DNA from: Sipunculus nudus
Lineage: Eukaryota; Annelida; Sipuncula; Golfingiida; Sipunculidae
Assembly: GCA_026874595.1 (NCBI GenBank)
Contig: CM049308.1
Coordinates: 78,416,124-78,480,123 of the forward strand
Direction of reading: 5' to 3'
DNA: 64,000 nt
Shown here: positions 12,441 through 24,796 of the stretch, piece after piece
Position numbering within the stretch: the first letter of the stretch is position 1
Layout: each line of letters begins with the position of its first letter
Position numbers and translations under genes: made by a program
Notes under the pieces: model-generated
Seen by the model: the letters and a program-made list of their open reading frames with translations, nothing else
What the model was told of the DNA's origin: nothing
Databases searched by the model: none

Positions 12441-13040
12441 ATGTAGCTGGCACCACCAGTCTTGTATACAACGAAGAGATATATACAGATGCCCAATGTC
12501 AGACTGATATGTCAAACCCCTCCTGTGAAATAAGCAGGGACATACACTGTGCAAAAATTATTGTAGGTGGCGCCACCAGTCTTGTACACTATAAAGGTAC
12601 CCGATATGTATAAACATGCCCAATTTTAGGCTGATGTATCAAATTCCTCTGTAGAAATAAGCAGGCGCATACACTAAAAAATGTAGGTTGCACCAACTGT
12701 CTTGTAAATGAGAATACCATCAAAGAGGCATAGACAGGTAAAAAAAAGTCAGGCCAATACATCAAACTTCCTCAGAGTTTGATGCACTGGGCTGACGAGG
12801 CTTAGGTGAGTAAGGCAGTTGCCCACGAGTGAACTGTGAAAAATTGCTGCCTCAAGCTACTCCACTGAGTGAACTCTTGACCTGCACCTGGTTAGACTGA
12901 GTGAACTTTTGACCTGTACTTGGCTGCACTGAGAGAACTCTTGACCTGTTGCATAATCTGACACAGTTGGCAGTCAGCCAAAGCTATAAATAGATCCAGG
13001 CTGAACTTTGGTGCCAAATCTGATGCAGTGAGCAGTCTGC
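12440..13040 (+). repeat. Dispersed repeat, partner of 1-760
   Basis: Contains two GGTGGCGCCACC-type units and then short sub-repeats: GTGAACTYTTGACCTG three times and CAAAGCTATAAATAGA twice. Same sequence and order as the minus strand of 1-760. Confidence 0.75.
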
Positions 13041-13639
13041 CAAAGCTATAAATAGAATGTAGTTACTGCACTGAGGGAACTCTTAACCTATACGTGGCTG
13101 CACTTCCTCCAATCCTGGCACTGTGCCAAAACTATTTATAGAGCTGACATCATCTTGGCTAATGGCCAACATCAAATTACTGGCAATCTGCCAATGGTAA
13201 ACCAAGTGCTGCCATCTGTACAAAAAAGTGGTCCCTACTTGAAATAACTTTGAAATTAATTTTCCCAATACAAAATTCTTTTCAGATGACTTTTTATAAA
13301 AAAGAAATCAGGAATATATGTAAAATTATTACAGATGCATACTGAATGCAAAATTAAAAAACAGATATATCTCATTGATGGCAAATTCTTGAATTAAATT
13401 GAGTAGGGATACCAATAATTTATAATCCATTTACAGTTGTCTTTATTTAGCCACAGAGAGCGTACTATCCATGATTGTTACATTGCCTGATATGATGAAT
13501 AACTTAAATCATAAATCTAATTTTTTTAAAAGCTTTTAAAAACACTTCTTTTCAATATTAACCTGAAATCTAAATGTCTAGTGGCATGATGTAATAGATG
13601 CTGATAAACTGGTGCCAGGCTAGATGTAACAGCATCACA

Positions 13640-14470
13640 CAGCTAACATATAAGGTAAAATGACTCTATTCAGTCTCCATAATTCAGCCAAAAGTCATTC
13701 ATGTGGAACCATTAATGACAATCATTATAAGAATTATTGTAGGGATTATTCTTGTAAAACATTTAACAAACTGGCTTCAGTGGCATCAGTCGAAAAACGT
13801 TACGCAGGTTTATAACTCATATAGGAAGATACAGCAAACTGGTTCAGCTTCCCTTAACTCAGCCAAAAACACTGAACCAAAACCATTTGAACAAACTTGA
13901 ATTATCAACATCTGAGGATAATTAATGTGTAAGATTTAAGAAATTGGCCCAGTGGTTTTTGAGAAGAAGATCTGTGTAGCCACTGAGCTAAAATGGGCTG
14001 TTATGGCATATGACTAAATTCAGCTTCCCATAACTTAGCCAATTCAATGAACAGAGACCATTTGAACAAAATTCAGAAAGCACTACCCTAGGATCATTTC
14101 TGTGCGATATTAAACATTTTGGCCATATGGTTTCAGAGAAGAAGTTTTGTGTAGCCGTCAGTGTGAAACAGGCACTGATGACCCCGTACAAAAAAGGCCG
14201 ATGCAGGTGGCGCCACCAATACCTCAATTTCAGATATGACCTATGTGACCAAGATCGGCATAAAATTTGATATGATAGCTCCAGCCGTTTCTGAGATTTA
14301 AATTTTAATATGCTTTTTTGGACAGATGATAAAGTTCAACCTCCTGTAACTTGGCCAAAAATCTCCGAACTGGAACCATTCGAACAAACTTGAGAGAGAT
14401 TGTTCCAGGGATCATTTCTGTGAAATATTGGACAATTTGGCTGGACATTTTCGGAGATGAAGATTTTTAA
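13640..14470 (+). repeat. Diverged tandem repeat, about 180-310 bp units
   Basis: Four units starting near 13665, 13850, 14025 and 14335, each with TTCAGCTTCCCATAACTTAG-like text, then ACCATTTGAACAAA and, in the later units, GGATCATTTCTGTG and a GAGAAGAAG-like segment. A GGTGGCGCCACC unit at 14206 interrupts the series. Confidence 0.65.
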
Positions 14471-14659
14471 AGCTTTTTTTTTAGCTTTTTCTCTATAAAA
14501 TCTAAGAAAATGCAGTTAGAAAAAAATAAACAAAATCCGATATAGTTTTTCGGATGACTGATTATTTGCAAAAAAATTGGTGATGCTAGCTCCTGCCGTT
14601 TTTTGAGATAGCTATGGTTAACGTACAGACGACGCACGACGTACGACCCACGACGCCGC

Positions 14660-16590
14660 ACCATCGCATAAGCTCACAGGTTCGCTAAAAAACACGCCGA
14701 AGGCGTAATGCACGGGCGAAGACATATATTTTAAGGCCCAGAAAGCATGTACACGAGGAACCCCAGATGTGAAACACGTGGTTGTCCCTGTGCCACCCAT
14801 GCACAAGCGCTCTTTCTTTTCTGGGCAAATATGGGGCGGGTACTATAATATCGGCAATATATGACTGTCTTAAACGGTTTCATGAAATACCCATTTCGGC
14901 GCAGTTTAAAGCAGCAATGTACCTTGTCGTAAGACCATAATTTTAGATAAGCAAATCAAGCCCTGGTGATTTAACTAAACCCCATCCACATCCCGTCGCG
15001 AATTCCACAGTGAAATCAGGATTCAATTTATGAATATTCCACTTTACGCGATATTTGAACCATCCATAGCTAAATCATCCTTCTAAAAAGGGGTTGTTTC
15101 TATACTCGAAACAGACTTCTTCCAGTAAGGGCTTTCGGGACCGGGGCTACTTATCTCATTCGTCAAACTTAAAATCCGAGTTCCTCCAAATCATATAAAA
15201 AGCCTTCTGTTAACAATGCACATGCGCATGACTTATCTCATCAAGTACGTAATACAAAGCATTCACGTGAACAAATTTGAAACAACTTTAAAACAACAAT
15301 ATTATTACATATCGTATATAGTGACCTGTACATCTACTATCTTCACTATACAGGTGTATTTAGTACCCTAGTGCACCATGGGAAGATGAATTCTTTACCC
15401 ACAATTCCTAATATAAACAACGGAGTCGTACACGTGTTCAATTCGGTGCACAGCACAGTGCCTATGATAAAGCCACTTGAAGCGTTTACATTGAACACAT
15501 TTTCTTCAAAATCCTCCCTAGCAACCTCGAATTTACGACCGCCGATGGGACCTCGATAAAGTGTTGGTCGATAAAGTGATTTGCGAGGCGGTCGTCTGAG
15601 CGAGGCATAAAGAGCAAAAAAGAATAAGGACCGCGGAAAAGTGGTTCTTATTTTGAGGTGGTCGCTTAACCGAGGTGGTCTTTCGGCGAGACTTTACTGA
15701 ATATATAAATGTTTTACTTAATGTTTAGTCAGCGGTATATGGCTTTACTTATTCATTCCGTATTATTATATATGTACATATTTTTTATTAAATATTAGGC
15801 CCATGTCAATCTTCCATATGTTTTACCGACAGAGAGAAACTGAAGGCTGGTGAATTTTGAATTGTTGTGTTAAAATCCGGATGATTAATAGCTATTATTT
15901 AATGCTCTGGAAAAACTGGATATTAATTGTTACCAGGAATGCACTCTAACTGAAAAATCCTCTTGTGTCATAAAGTAAGAATTTCTGTGTAAAGACTGTT
16001 CTGAAATGACGAATTAACAAAAATAAAAGTGAAAAACTTTGGACATGACTTGTAAGAACCTGAAGATTACCTTCAATTATTTAAATTAACGTTTTACTGC
16101 TTGATTTATTACATTCATGCAAACATTTATATGAACAAATGTTCGTACGTTCAGCTTAGATTCAAAAGAAATATTCATTGTCCTGAGACTCTCCTGGGAG
16201 AATGCATGAATGCATGTTTTTTAGATAATAAAAATAAAAAATATGGATGTAGATACTTTTAGAAAATAAAAAATACTAAATATGGATGTAGATAACATAG
16301 ACTACATTTTCATACATTTTTAAATATACACGACGGTTAATTATACATAATAATTATTTTAATTATTATTATTATAATAATTAATTATAATAATAATAAT
16401 AATAATAATAACAATAATAATAATAAAAATAATTTATTTAGTAAAGCGTAAAAATTCATGATATACATGCTCATAAACGCTGTTCCACAACTAGAATTCA
16501 ATTAGCAATCATTAAACATATTATTATAATAATAAGAAATTATAGTCCAATTGACTAAATATTATATTCCGAAGGTTACAGTATTAATTA
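14660..16590. other. No gene recognised; one diverged inverted-repeat fragment
   Basis: 15556-15705 has the GACCACCTC/GAGGTGGTC text typical of small inverted-repeat elements. 16358-16435 is an (ATT/AAT)n tract. The rest is AT-rich without coding signal. Confidence 0.45.
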
Positions 16591-17045
16591 AGACTTTTTA
16601 AAATATTTTTATTGACATTTCTAACATATATATATACAAACATATATCACACATGATAGACACGTTAACATTACATAACAATGACAGACAAAAGTGACGA
16701 TGTGACAATACATTCAACAATTTGCATACATAACACAACACAAGGCATCAGTATAAACAGTGCTTACATTACATTTGAACAATGTTTTACCTATTCATAA
16801 ACATCAGTATTTGTAAAATCTTTCTACATTGTTCTTTTTAAATACAGGTCGATAAAACAAAGAAATTTAATCTAACATATGTAATTATCAGTTGGTATGT
16901 AATGTTTTCCTACAAATATGGGAGCAGCTTTTCCCATTTTTTTAGATATACACACAATTTCTCTTTTTTTCTGAGCTATAATATATTCTATTTTCTGTAG
17001 GTATTTCAACCTATTTCTGAATTTTTCGAACAGGTTAATATTTTC

Positions 17046-17725
17046 TTAACCTCTATTCTGATATAGAGTCATTTTGTATGTAATAATCAGTTGATTGAGC
17101 AACAAATGTTTCTGAATTGGAATCATTCCAAACAGAATAACAGTAATTTCATAGTCTGGGAAACTTAAATTGCATGATTTCATCCAAGATTGTATTTGAA
17201 GATATAAGTTCTTAGAGACAAAACATTCATAAAAAATTGTGTAATTGTTTCGTCGTAAAGGTGACAATATGAAAAACGTGGACTGCCAACAAGTTTCCAC
17301 TTAAATAGCCAGTAGTTTACTGGTAAATAATGATGTATGATTTTGAACTGAAACTCTCTGCTATACATATCCAGAGAAACTTTATGTACTGTATAATAAA
17401 ACTATTTAAAATCTTCATAACTATGTAATCCTGTAATATCTAACCAATTAACCAGAGTAGTTGGCGTGGTGGTTCTCTGACTGACCAAAACATTATATAC
17501 CCAGTTAGATGTAATATATGATAATCCCTTTATTCCTGCCAAAGTAACCAATCTGTCCTCCCTGCTTTCTCTGCCTTTTGTTTTTTCGCTGGGTGTTGAA
17601 TTACACAAACTAATCCACTCTTTTGGTATTGCACTTATCATAGACCTCCACGACAGATATGTATTACTTGATAATTCTGGGCATCTAGTTTTAATCTCTT
17701 GCCATGTGCAGACCACCAGTATCAT
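17046..17725 (-). pseudogene. Retrotransposon ORF2 C-terminal remnant
   Basis: Three overlapping frames. They include SREFQFKIIHHYLPVNYWLF and a motif like P.FSYC.LYDETI.QFF.C, the cysteine-containing C-terminus typical of L1/Tx1 ORF2. Frameshifts separate the pieces. Confidence 0.7.
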
Positions 17726-18157
17726 TTAAAAAATCTTGTACTCTCCTTATACCCAAGTTGTCAAAATATCTGTAGAAAAAAGATGTATTGTTGACCTTTA
17801 AATAATAGTTATTTCATAGTGGTTGCATTCTAACTTCTTCTACCGATATTGGATTTCTTTTAACAAAATGTGACCACTCTTTTTAACAGTTTTTATAAAA
17901 CACTGGTAGCTATCTGGGTACTCTTGTCCCATCAAAATTAGAGGTTATTGAGTAAGTGCCTCCCAAAGGTTTAAATAGTGTTGTGAAACATATTTCCATG
18001 GCATATCTTTTCCATCTATTAATCGTCTAATCCACATAATACTCTCTGTTTTTTAACTTTGTATGCACTTCAGGAAATTTTATTCCTCCCATATCATAAG
18101 GTCCAATGAGATTATCATATTTAATCTTTGGTCTCTTGCCTTTCCACAAAAATTGCT

Positions 18158-19265
18158 TCAAATTACAAAAGTGTGATCAATAGAATCAAATGCTGCTGCA
18201 AAATCTGCACCAAATAATATTCCATACTTGTTTTCAATATCACAATATTCAATCATATCAGAAATTAGGCGAACTGAGTTTCCAATATATCTCCCAGGAA
18301 CAAAAGCATTTTGATCTACATGAATCAATTTGTCCATAACTTTACTCAAACGAGCCACTAATATCTTACTCAACACCTTAGTGTCCACATTTATTAAATT
18401 TATAGGACGCCATGACTGTATGAGTCTGACATCCTTCCCTGGTTTTTCTATCAGAGTAATTACATTTTGATTTTGACTTGTTGTTAACTCTCCTACATTA
18501 AAACATTCATTCAGACAAGTTGTCAATTCTTTACCTAATACACTGAAAAAAAAACATAAATAAAACTCCTTTCTAAGACCATTATTTCCCGGTGTCTTAT
18601 TATTACCCATAGCTTTCAAAGCTTTATATACAGAGTTCATTGTCACCACACCTTCACACAGTAAAGCATCATCTGTCTCTAATACTGGCAAATTGTCTAT
18701 GCTATTCAACCATTCATCACATTCCTCTTGATTTTTACCTGTTTGTCCTTTAAATCTATCAGAATAGAACTTATTAATACGTAATAATATATCATTTTGA
18801 TCTGTAAGTTCCTTACCGTTTTCTATCAACTTCCTAATACATGATTTATTCTTGCTTCTTTTTTCAAGGTTTACAAAATATTTACTATTACGCTCACCAT
18901 GCTCAAACCATTGAGCCCGAGATCGTATTATAATGTCTTCTGTAATTTTGTCATAACAGACTTCCAATTCTTTCTTCAATTTTTCATAATTCTTAAGGTT
19001 TACTTCATTAGGATGTTTATCTATTATGTTTTCTAATCGTTGTACCTCTTTTTCAAGTGACTGGTAATGATCTTTGAATGTTTTGTTCATTTTCTTTGAA
19101 TAATTTATAGTAAACTTTCTGACACTGTATTTTAAGTACTCCCATTTTCTGCGAGCATCCAGGGACATCTGATCCGCTTCTTTTTTTAAGAGTAACAATA
19201 TATACTTTCATGTTGCTTACATACTCAGAGTCATTAACAAGGGAGCAGTTAAATTTCCAAAACAA
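18158..19265 (-). pseudogene. Retrotransposon reverse transcriptase, N-terminal half
   Basis: A 346-residue frame from 19198 plus an upstream overlapping frame with LFWKFNCSLVND. It has the linker SRAQWFEHGERNSKYFVNLE, TPGNNGLRKEFY (usual PG.DG), WRPINLINVDTKVLSKILV (RT motif 2) and ADFAAAFDSIDH (motif 3, first catalytic Asp). The frame ends before the YADD box, so the palm is truncated. Confidence 0.9.
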
Positions 19266-19399
19266 AGGACCACGGTTCTCATCTTACAAACTCTTTATAA
19301 TAAGTTCCACAGCTGAATGATCTGAACCTACGTTAGTTTTAATAAATCCATTCTGAAATAACTGGTTGTAAAGCAGAGGATACCAAGAAGAAGTGTAAT

Positions 19400-19960
19400 C
19401 ATCGTTGTGTTAGTGGAGCCGATCTTCTCCATGTAAACCTGCTCAGTTGTGGATTACGAATCCTCCAAACATCACACAGATCTAACGCTTCCATAAAATT
19501 CTTAGTAGTCTCAATTGTCTTGTACTTTAAACTAAGATTACCTCCATACGCATCTTCTTTAGCAAAGCAAAAGTTGAAATCCCCTCCCCAAATTATATTG
19601 GTCCATATACATTAATAAGTAAAAACTGCGATCCTTGGATAATGCAGCATGACATATCTTCCATCTGGGTCAATTTTACTTTTTATTAACGAGAATTCAA
19701 GTTTAGAACCAACTAAAGTGAGTGTACCTTTTGATTTATTTGTCCCATGAGAAAAGTAAGAGTGACCCCTCCATTGATGTTTCCATACCTGTTCACACTT
19801 AGCATCATAATGTGACTCTTGAATGAAACAAATACATTTATCCATGTCATGTTTATAACACCAGTTAAATAGTTTTCTTCTTTTCACATAATTCCTAATT
19901 CCATTTGCAATATCTTATAACTTTAAAATCCAAATATGTATCTTTTTCTAAAGTTTCAAC
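19400..19960 (-). pseudogene. Retrotransposon APE-type endonuclease fragment
   Basis: NGIRNYVKRRKLFNWCYK and then ICFIQESHYDAKCEQVWKHQ, WRGHSYFSHGTNKSKGTLTL match the N-terminal half of L1/Tx1 endonuclease (catalytic Glu in QESH). A stop lies just upstream of the start, and the second half is spread over several frames. Confidence 0.75.
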
Positions 19961-20437
19961 CGTCACTTTACAACAAAATGTGTAATTATATTTAATGTCA
20001 ATGAAATCATATCCAAAAGAATGAACTGACATTTGCATGTACTCATGTGAAAATATATTTTAATATATACTGCTGCATACCCATTAGCGAACATCATATA
20101 TAAAATAACCATTGTGTTACCTTGTTTAGTACTATATACATCTGTTGTAGATATAATGTATAGTACACAGATACCTAAATAAAGATGTTTGAATAATGAA
20201 CACTGATTTAAGAGACACAGATTCCTAACATAAAACATTAAGACAACATATGAAAAACAAAGTGGTATATCTGACATAGTGGTACCTAACCAAGGACCTA
20301 AATAAGACCTGGGCCAGTTCACCTGAATCATTTGTATTCATATACATTTAACGTATTATCAAAAATCTAAAGTTTTTCTTCATCCCCCTTTCGGTATCAC
20401 ATTATAATTTTTTAACTGAAAAGAATACTGATCTTAT

Positions 20438-21261
20438 CTACTTTGTTGTCAATACATCATTCAACTGTTGACCGTATTTTACATTGAAAATCTTATCTTT
20501 ATGATCTTTGACAAATACCTTTCCATTCCATGTCCATGCATTTTTTTAATCTTTTATCATTTTTCACTCTGTTGTAAAGCTTTTGCATTTCCATACACAT
20601 GTCTTCCATTAATGTAACTCCAGTATTTTTTAGTCTCTTTCTGGCTTTCATTACCTTTAGTTTATCTTCTCTGGAGATGAATTTAACAATGATACCTCTA
20701 TTAAAGTCTTTCCGGGGAGACCCTACCCTGTGTGCCACATCAATGGTATCTGGTTTCATTGTGACGTTCAACTTGCTCTGAAAAAGAAAGAGAGCAACCT
20801 GTTTTGTATCTTCTTGTTTTCCCTGGTCAGTGACACCTACTATTCTAATGTTTGACCTTCTTGAATATTTTTCATTTTCTACAGCATGAACCCTGGCCTC
20901 AGTTGCTCGCTGGCAAGCCATTTCACATTCACCGATTAGAACAGTATTAGCCTCCTTCAAGCTCTGTATTTCTTTCTCTAGCTCATTAATTTTTCTTTCC
21001 AGAGGCTTAGCACATTTGTCTCTCATTGAATCTTCTGTCTCTGCTAGAATAGAGTTCTTGATATCTACTATCAGATCTTTCTTGAAACCTAATAAATCTA
21101 GTAACCTATTCTCTGTTATACTGCCCTGGCTCTCCTCTGGGCCAGAATCACCAGACTCAGCTGACAACACCTGCTTAATTTTTTTTAGAGAACATTGGTG
21201 AATCTGAGGAAGAAGAACTTGACAAAACTGATCTATTTCTCTTTGTATCTTCTCTTGACAT
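20438..21261 (-). pseudogene. Retrotransposon ORF1 (L1 ORF1p-like), two frameshifts
   Basis: L1-type ORF1 proteins bind RNA as trimers. The start MSREDTKRNRSVLSSSSSS is followed by a frameshift in an A-run near 21181. The main frame has a coiled coil (LERKINELEKEIQSLKEANT), the RRM-like RRSNIRIVGV, a domain with DTIDVAHRVG, and RGIIVKFISREDK. A second frameshift near 20540 is needed to reach WNGKVFVKDHKDKIF and the end TAG at 20440-20438. Confidence 0.85.
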
Positions 21262-21897
21262 ATTATATCCTATTATCACATTAATTTAATTTCACCTGTG
21301 AACTGGTCCAAGATTGTTTACATTTTATTTAAACATGTTAACCACAAATACAGATTCACCACACATGACCCTGGCGTGCACTAGCTGGCCTCCTGTGCCC
21401 ACTGAAGCGTTGAGGCACCTATTGTGATTAAGCCCCTTCCCGGCCAAAGAGCTGGTAAATACACCTTCCCTGCAAATCAGAAATCAATTTTAATGGTATT
21501 AAATACTACAAAATGGCATTACCTTCAGATTCCAAACTCTCAGAGCTTATAGGTCAGATGATTATCAGTCCCGGTGCAAATTTTTGTGGAAATACACTGT
21601 CTCTTACCTGTTTAAAACACCATGAATTTCTCCCTACACTTTCTCATGACCTGCCTGCTCAAGTGCACACCAAGACATTAATTAAGACATTTTAATATTA
21701 ATATTAATATTAATTAATATTAATTAAGACATATAAAAATCAATGTTTAAATTATCTGTTTATACTATCATAATTCCACTAAAATATTCAAACATTTCAA
21801 TATCAATAATATAACATATCGTACAAAATGACAAAAATATTCCATGAACAAATATGTTTTTAATGTACTTTTAAATTCTTAGAGAATGGTGGGTTCC

Positions 21898-22314
21898 TTA
21901 GAGTATCTGGTAGGTCATTCCACAGTTTCGGGCCAACAACACTGTACGCTCGATTTTGTACACAGGACGATTGGTAAAAGGCACGATCAGTAAGTTTTTA
22001 GCTGCTGACCAAAGACTTCTTAACGAGGTATAACTGTGAATAAGCTCTTGCAAGTTAATAGAAGCTAAATTATTTATTGCCTTATACACAAGAAGTAACA
22101 TTTTTAATTTTAAACTTTGCACAACGGACAGCCAATGCAGAGAATACAAAATTGGAGTAATATGATCTGTTTTTGAAGCACCCGTTATATACTCCTCGTC
22201 GCAGCATTCTGTATACTTTGCAGTCGATTTGTTTAATGATGAAGGAGTTCCACACAAGAGTTCATTGCAATAATCTAATTGAGAAGTAATAAAAGAATGA
22301 ACTATTTGCTCCAA
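21898..22314 (-). pseudogene. CR1-like C-terminal region
   Basis: VHSFITSQLDYCNELLCGTP, then ITGASKTDHITPILYSLHWL, LLLVYKAINNLASI and a YTSLRSLWSA motif. These are the standard C-terminal motifs of CR1-type ORF2. Confidence 0.88.
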
Positions 22315-22569
22315 AGACTTTCGTTCACAAACGTTTTTTATTTAGTGATATTACGAATATGTATATATATGAAGCCTTGCAGACTGCCATTACATGGACT
22401 TTCATGCATGCATGTGAATAAAAAATAACACAAATATTTCTTGTTTTCGATGATGATGTATTTGATGAGAGCCAATGTGAAGTGTGGGTAAACCTCTTTA
22501 CAAATGTTTATGTGCAATTAATATAGCTTCTTTTTTTTCATCATTCATTTTCAATTGATGCTGTCTCAT

Positions 22570-23136
22570 TCATTTTTGTACAGTTGAAACACAAAATTCC
22601 TTCTGGTGAATGGTACCGTCAAGTTCACAGGATTTTAATGCTACATATAACTGTGTATCATATGCATAATAATGAAGGTTGATCGAATTTTGACGAAGAA
22701 GGGAACCAAGGGATGATGTATGTATTGTAAATAAAATAGGTCCAAGGATTGAGCCTTGTGGTATCCTACAATCTAATTGTTTTGCTCTAGAGTAATTGCC
22801 CTTTATCTTCACAATTTGTGAATGATTTCTCAGGTATGAGGAAAACCATTTCAAAACAGTGTCTGTAGATCCAAGCTGCTGCAGTGTCCTTATCATACAA
22901 TCATGATCCAATGTATCGAAAGCTGCAGAGAGATCTAACAGGATTAACAAAATTGCCTTATTGACCAAGGCGCAGGGTCTATCCTTCTGAATACGTACTA
23001 AGGCTGTCTCTGTACTGTGCCCTTTCCTATATGCAGATTGATATGGTTCTGAAAAGTCATTACTTTCCAAATAAATGTAAATCTGTAAAGCCACCGCTTT
23101 TGCCAGAACATTTGATACAAATGGCAAATTTGACAC
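22570..23136 (-). pseudogene. CR1-like reverse transcriptase palm, YADD mutated to YAYD
   Basis: SNLPFVSNVLAKAV, then QSAYRKGHSTETALVRIQKD, LLILLDLSAAFDTLDH (first catalytic Asp kept), WFSSYLRNHSQIV, RIPQGSILGPILFTIHTSSL and YYAYDTQLY. The usual YADDTQLY has Asp to Tyr in the metal-binding pair, which should abolish activity. Confidence 0.92.
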
Positions 23137-23587
23137 AGGTCAATAGTTCTTCAAATTTCTTGATTTAAATTACATTTCTTGATTAGAGGATTTATTAATG
23201 CTACCTTGTAATCCTCCGGAAATTCCCCACTAGCTTACGACTTGTTAATGACTGAACTTACCAAATGACAAAGCAAGCGAGTTACCTTCTTAAAAAAATC
23301 AGTAGTGTTGATATAATTTTGGCAACATGAGCTTACATTGAAACTCACTTAGTATGGATTTCTTAGATGGTAGCTCAACCTCAACCGTCAAAATTAACTG
23401 AGGTCCTTATAACGGTAATTTTTTTCAACAAAATATTCACTGAATCTCTCAGTTAATTCTACTAACGGTATTTCAGAAGGAAGGTTGTCATTGGGTAAAC
23501 CAAGCAATGAGTTCACAGTCTTAAATAATTCCTTAAAGTCACCTTTGTGTTCATTTAAGGTAGACGTGTAGTATTTGACTTTGAATT

Positions 23588-23893
23588 TTATTTGTTTACT
23601 TTAGTCGGTTTATCCATATAGATTTTTCTGTGAACAGTGGGATTGTTTTTTCTCCAAAGTCTCTCGGCCTGTCTTCTGTGCTGTTTGGCCGTACGAATGA
23701 CTTTGTTGTACCAGGGTGACACTGGCCGTATGGTAATAGTCCTGGTCTTACTTGGAGCAAGTCTATCCATGATTTCTTTGAGTTCAGTATTATATAGGTT
23801 CACCAAATCATCTAATGTTAAGTCTTCAATGGGCTTGGACACTAAGGTGGATGATAAAATTGCCTCTGTCAACATAGATTTTGTGATAGACAT
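23588..23893 (-). pseudogene. CR1-like linker between endonuclease and RT
   Basis: LVNLYNTELKEIMDRLAPSK, then RPVSPWYNKVIRTAKQHRRQ, AERLWRK. This is the usual segment of CR1-like ORF2 (YN..L..ilD..AP.k, PWYn..i), with no catalytic role. Confidence 0.85.
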
Positions 23894-23952
23894 TTTCTTC
23901 CTGTATGTAACCTCACTTTTAGGAAGTTGAGGTTTCGAGAGAATCAGCTGTG

Positions 23953-24402
23953 CTAGACAGAATAATGGTCTTGGGCACTATGATCAGCAGCACAAACCGA
24001 CTGTATGATGGGATCTTTGGTCCGAGTAAGAACTAGATCAAGTGCATTGCCATGACGGTGTGTAATATCATCCACCTGTTGTTTTAAGCCAAAGCTATGA
24101 ATTGGATGCAAAAAGTCAACAGCAGCTTTATCATCTGATTTGTTGACATGAAATTTGAAATTCCCGCATATGAGTTGAAGTACAGGGCAGTCACAATATA
24201 TTCCAAATAATCTGAGAATTCTGTAAGAACTGTTTAAAAAAGTATTGTTTATTCTTGATATTGGTGGCCTGTACACAACTGCCAGTCTCGTATCTGCACA
24301 GAGGTAACACGACATTCAAGGACTTCAAATGATTCACAAGTAGAGTTTGTTTTGATATGTTTCACATTCAGGCTGGTTTTGTGTATCATCACTGCCAATC
24401 CA
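23953..24402 (-). pseudogene. CR1-like endonuclease, frameshifted
   Basis: CGGLAVMIHKTSLNV in one frame, then LAVVYRPPISRINN and ICGNFKFHVNKSDDKAAVDF, THRHGNALDLVLTR in another. The catalytic GDFN motif is GNFK here, so the domain is inactive. Confidence 0.85.
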
Positions 24403-24406
24403 CCAC

Positions 24407-24410
<4 letters not shown>

Positions 24411-24468
<58 letters not shown>

Positions 24469-24470
24469 AC
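24411..24470. repeat. (TA)n microsatellite
   Basis: About 55 bp of TA at the 5' border of the CR1-like element. Confidence 0.95.
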
Positions 24471-24796
24471 GTATATATTACATGAGTATGAATTATGTAT
24501 ATTATATATTATTTCATATATGTGTGCATGTGTATATCTTATGATATACATATATAAAACGTTTCCATATTAAATCGACACATTAATATTACAAATAATA
24601 CTGATCACAAACGCACAAATGAACCCAATTTATCCGTCTAATATACAGCATTAGGCACATTTATATGATTTGACACACATAAACGAGTGAACTTACTTTT
24701 GAAATCCCTTTTTCTCGTTGTGTATAAAAATGACAAATGGTCAGTCCACTGGTCACTGCTGAGTCATTAAGACACGACAGATGTCCACGCGCAATT

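Larger units (their letters stand above)
16590..21261 (-). mobile_element. L1/Tx1-like non-LTR retrotransposon, degraded
   Basis: In minus-strand order: ORF1 (21261-20438), a spacer, ORF2 endonuclease (about 19960-19400), reverse transcriptase (19265-18158) and a C-terminal region to about 17046. ORF1 with a coiled coil and RRM-like core followed by APE endonuclease and RT is the L1/Tx1 arrangement. Frameshifts and stops break every domain, so it cannot be active. The 3' border is placed at a T-rich stretch near 16590 and is uncertain. No target duplication was found. Confidence 0.85.
21690..24410 (-). mobile_element. CR1-like non-LTR retrotransposon, 5'-truncated and broken
   Basis: Minus-strand order: endonuclease (24402-23953), linker (23893-23588), RT palm (23136-22570) and C-terminal thumb region (22314-21898). 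The 3' side ends at an (ATTAAT)n-like tract at 21690-21728, as short terminal repeats often do in CR1 elements. The 5' end is cut at a TA microsatellite. About 250 bp at 22320-22570 does not look like RT and is an insertion or replacement. Confidence 0.85.

Noticed and set aside
11486-12613. Several 60-99 aa ORFs
   Set aside because: They lie within the 277-bp GGCGCC repeat array on both strands, with no domain and no consistent frame between units.
15371-15559. Protein-like frame on both strands, e.g. an EDFEENVFNVNASSGFI stretch on the minus strand
   Set aside because: It merges into a diverged inverted-repeat element (15556-15705), has no clear splice sites and matches no family I know.
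19963-20331. 122-aa minus-strand ORF between ORF1 and ORF2 of the L1-like element
   Set aside because: Hydrophobic and low in complexity, without family motifs; best read as inter-ORF spacer or an AT-rich insertion.
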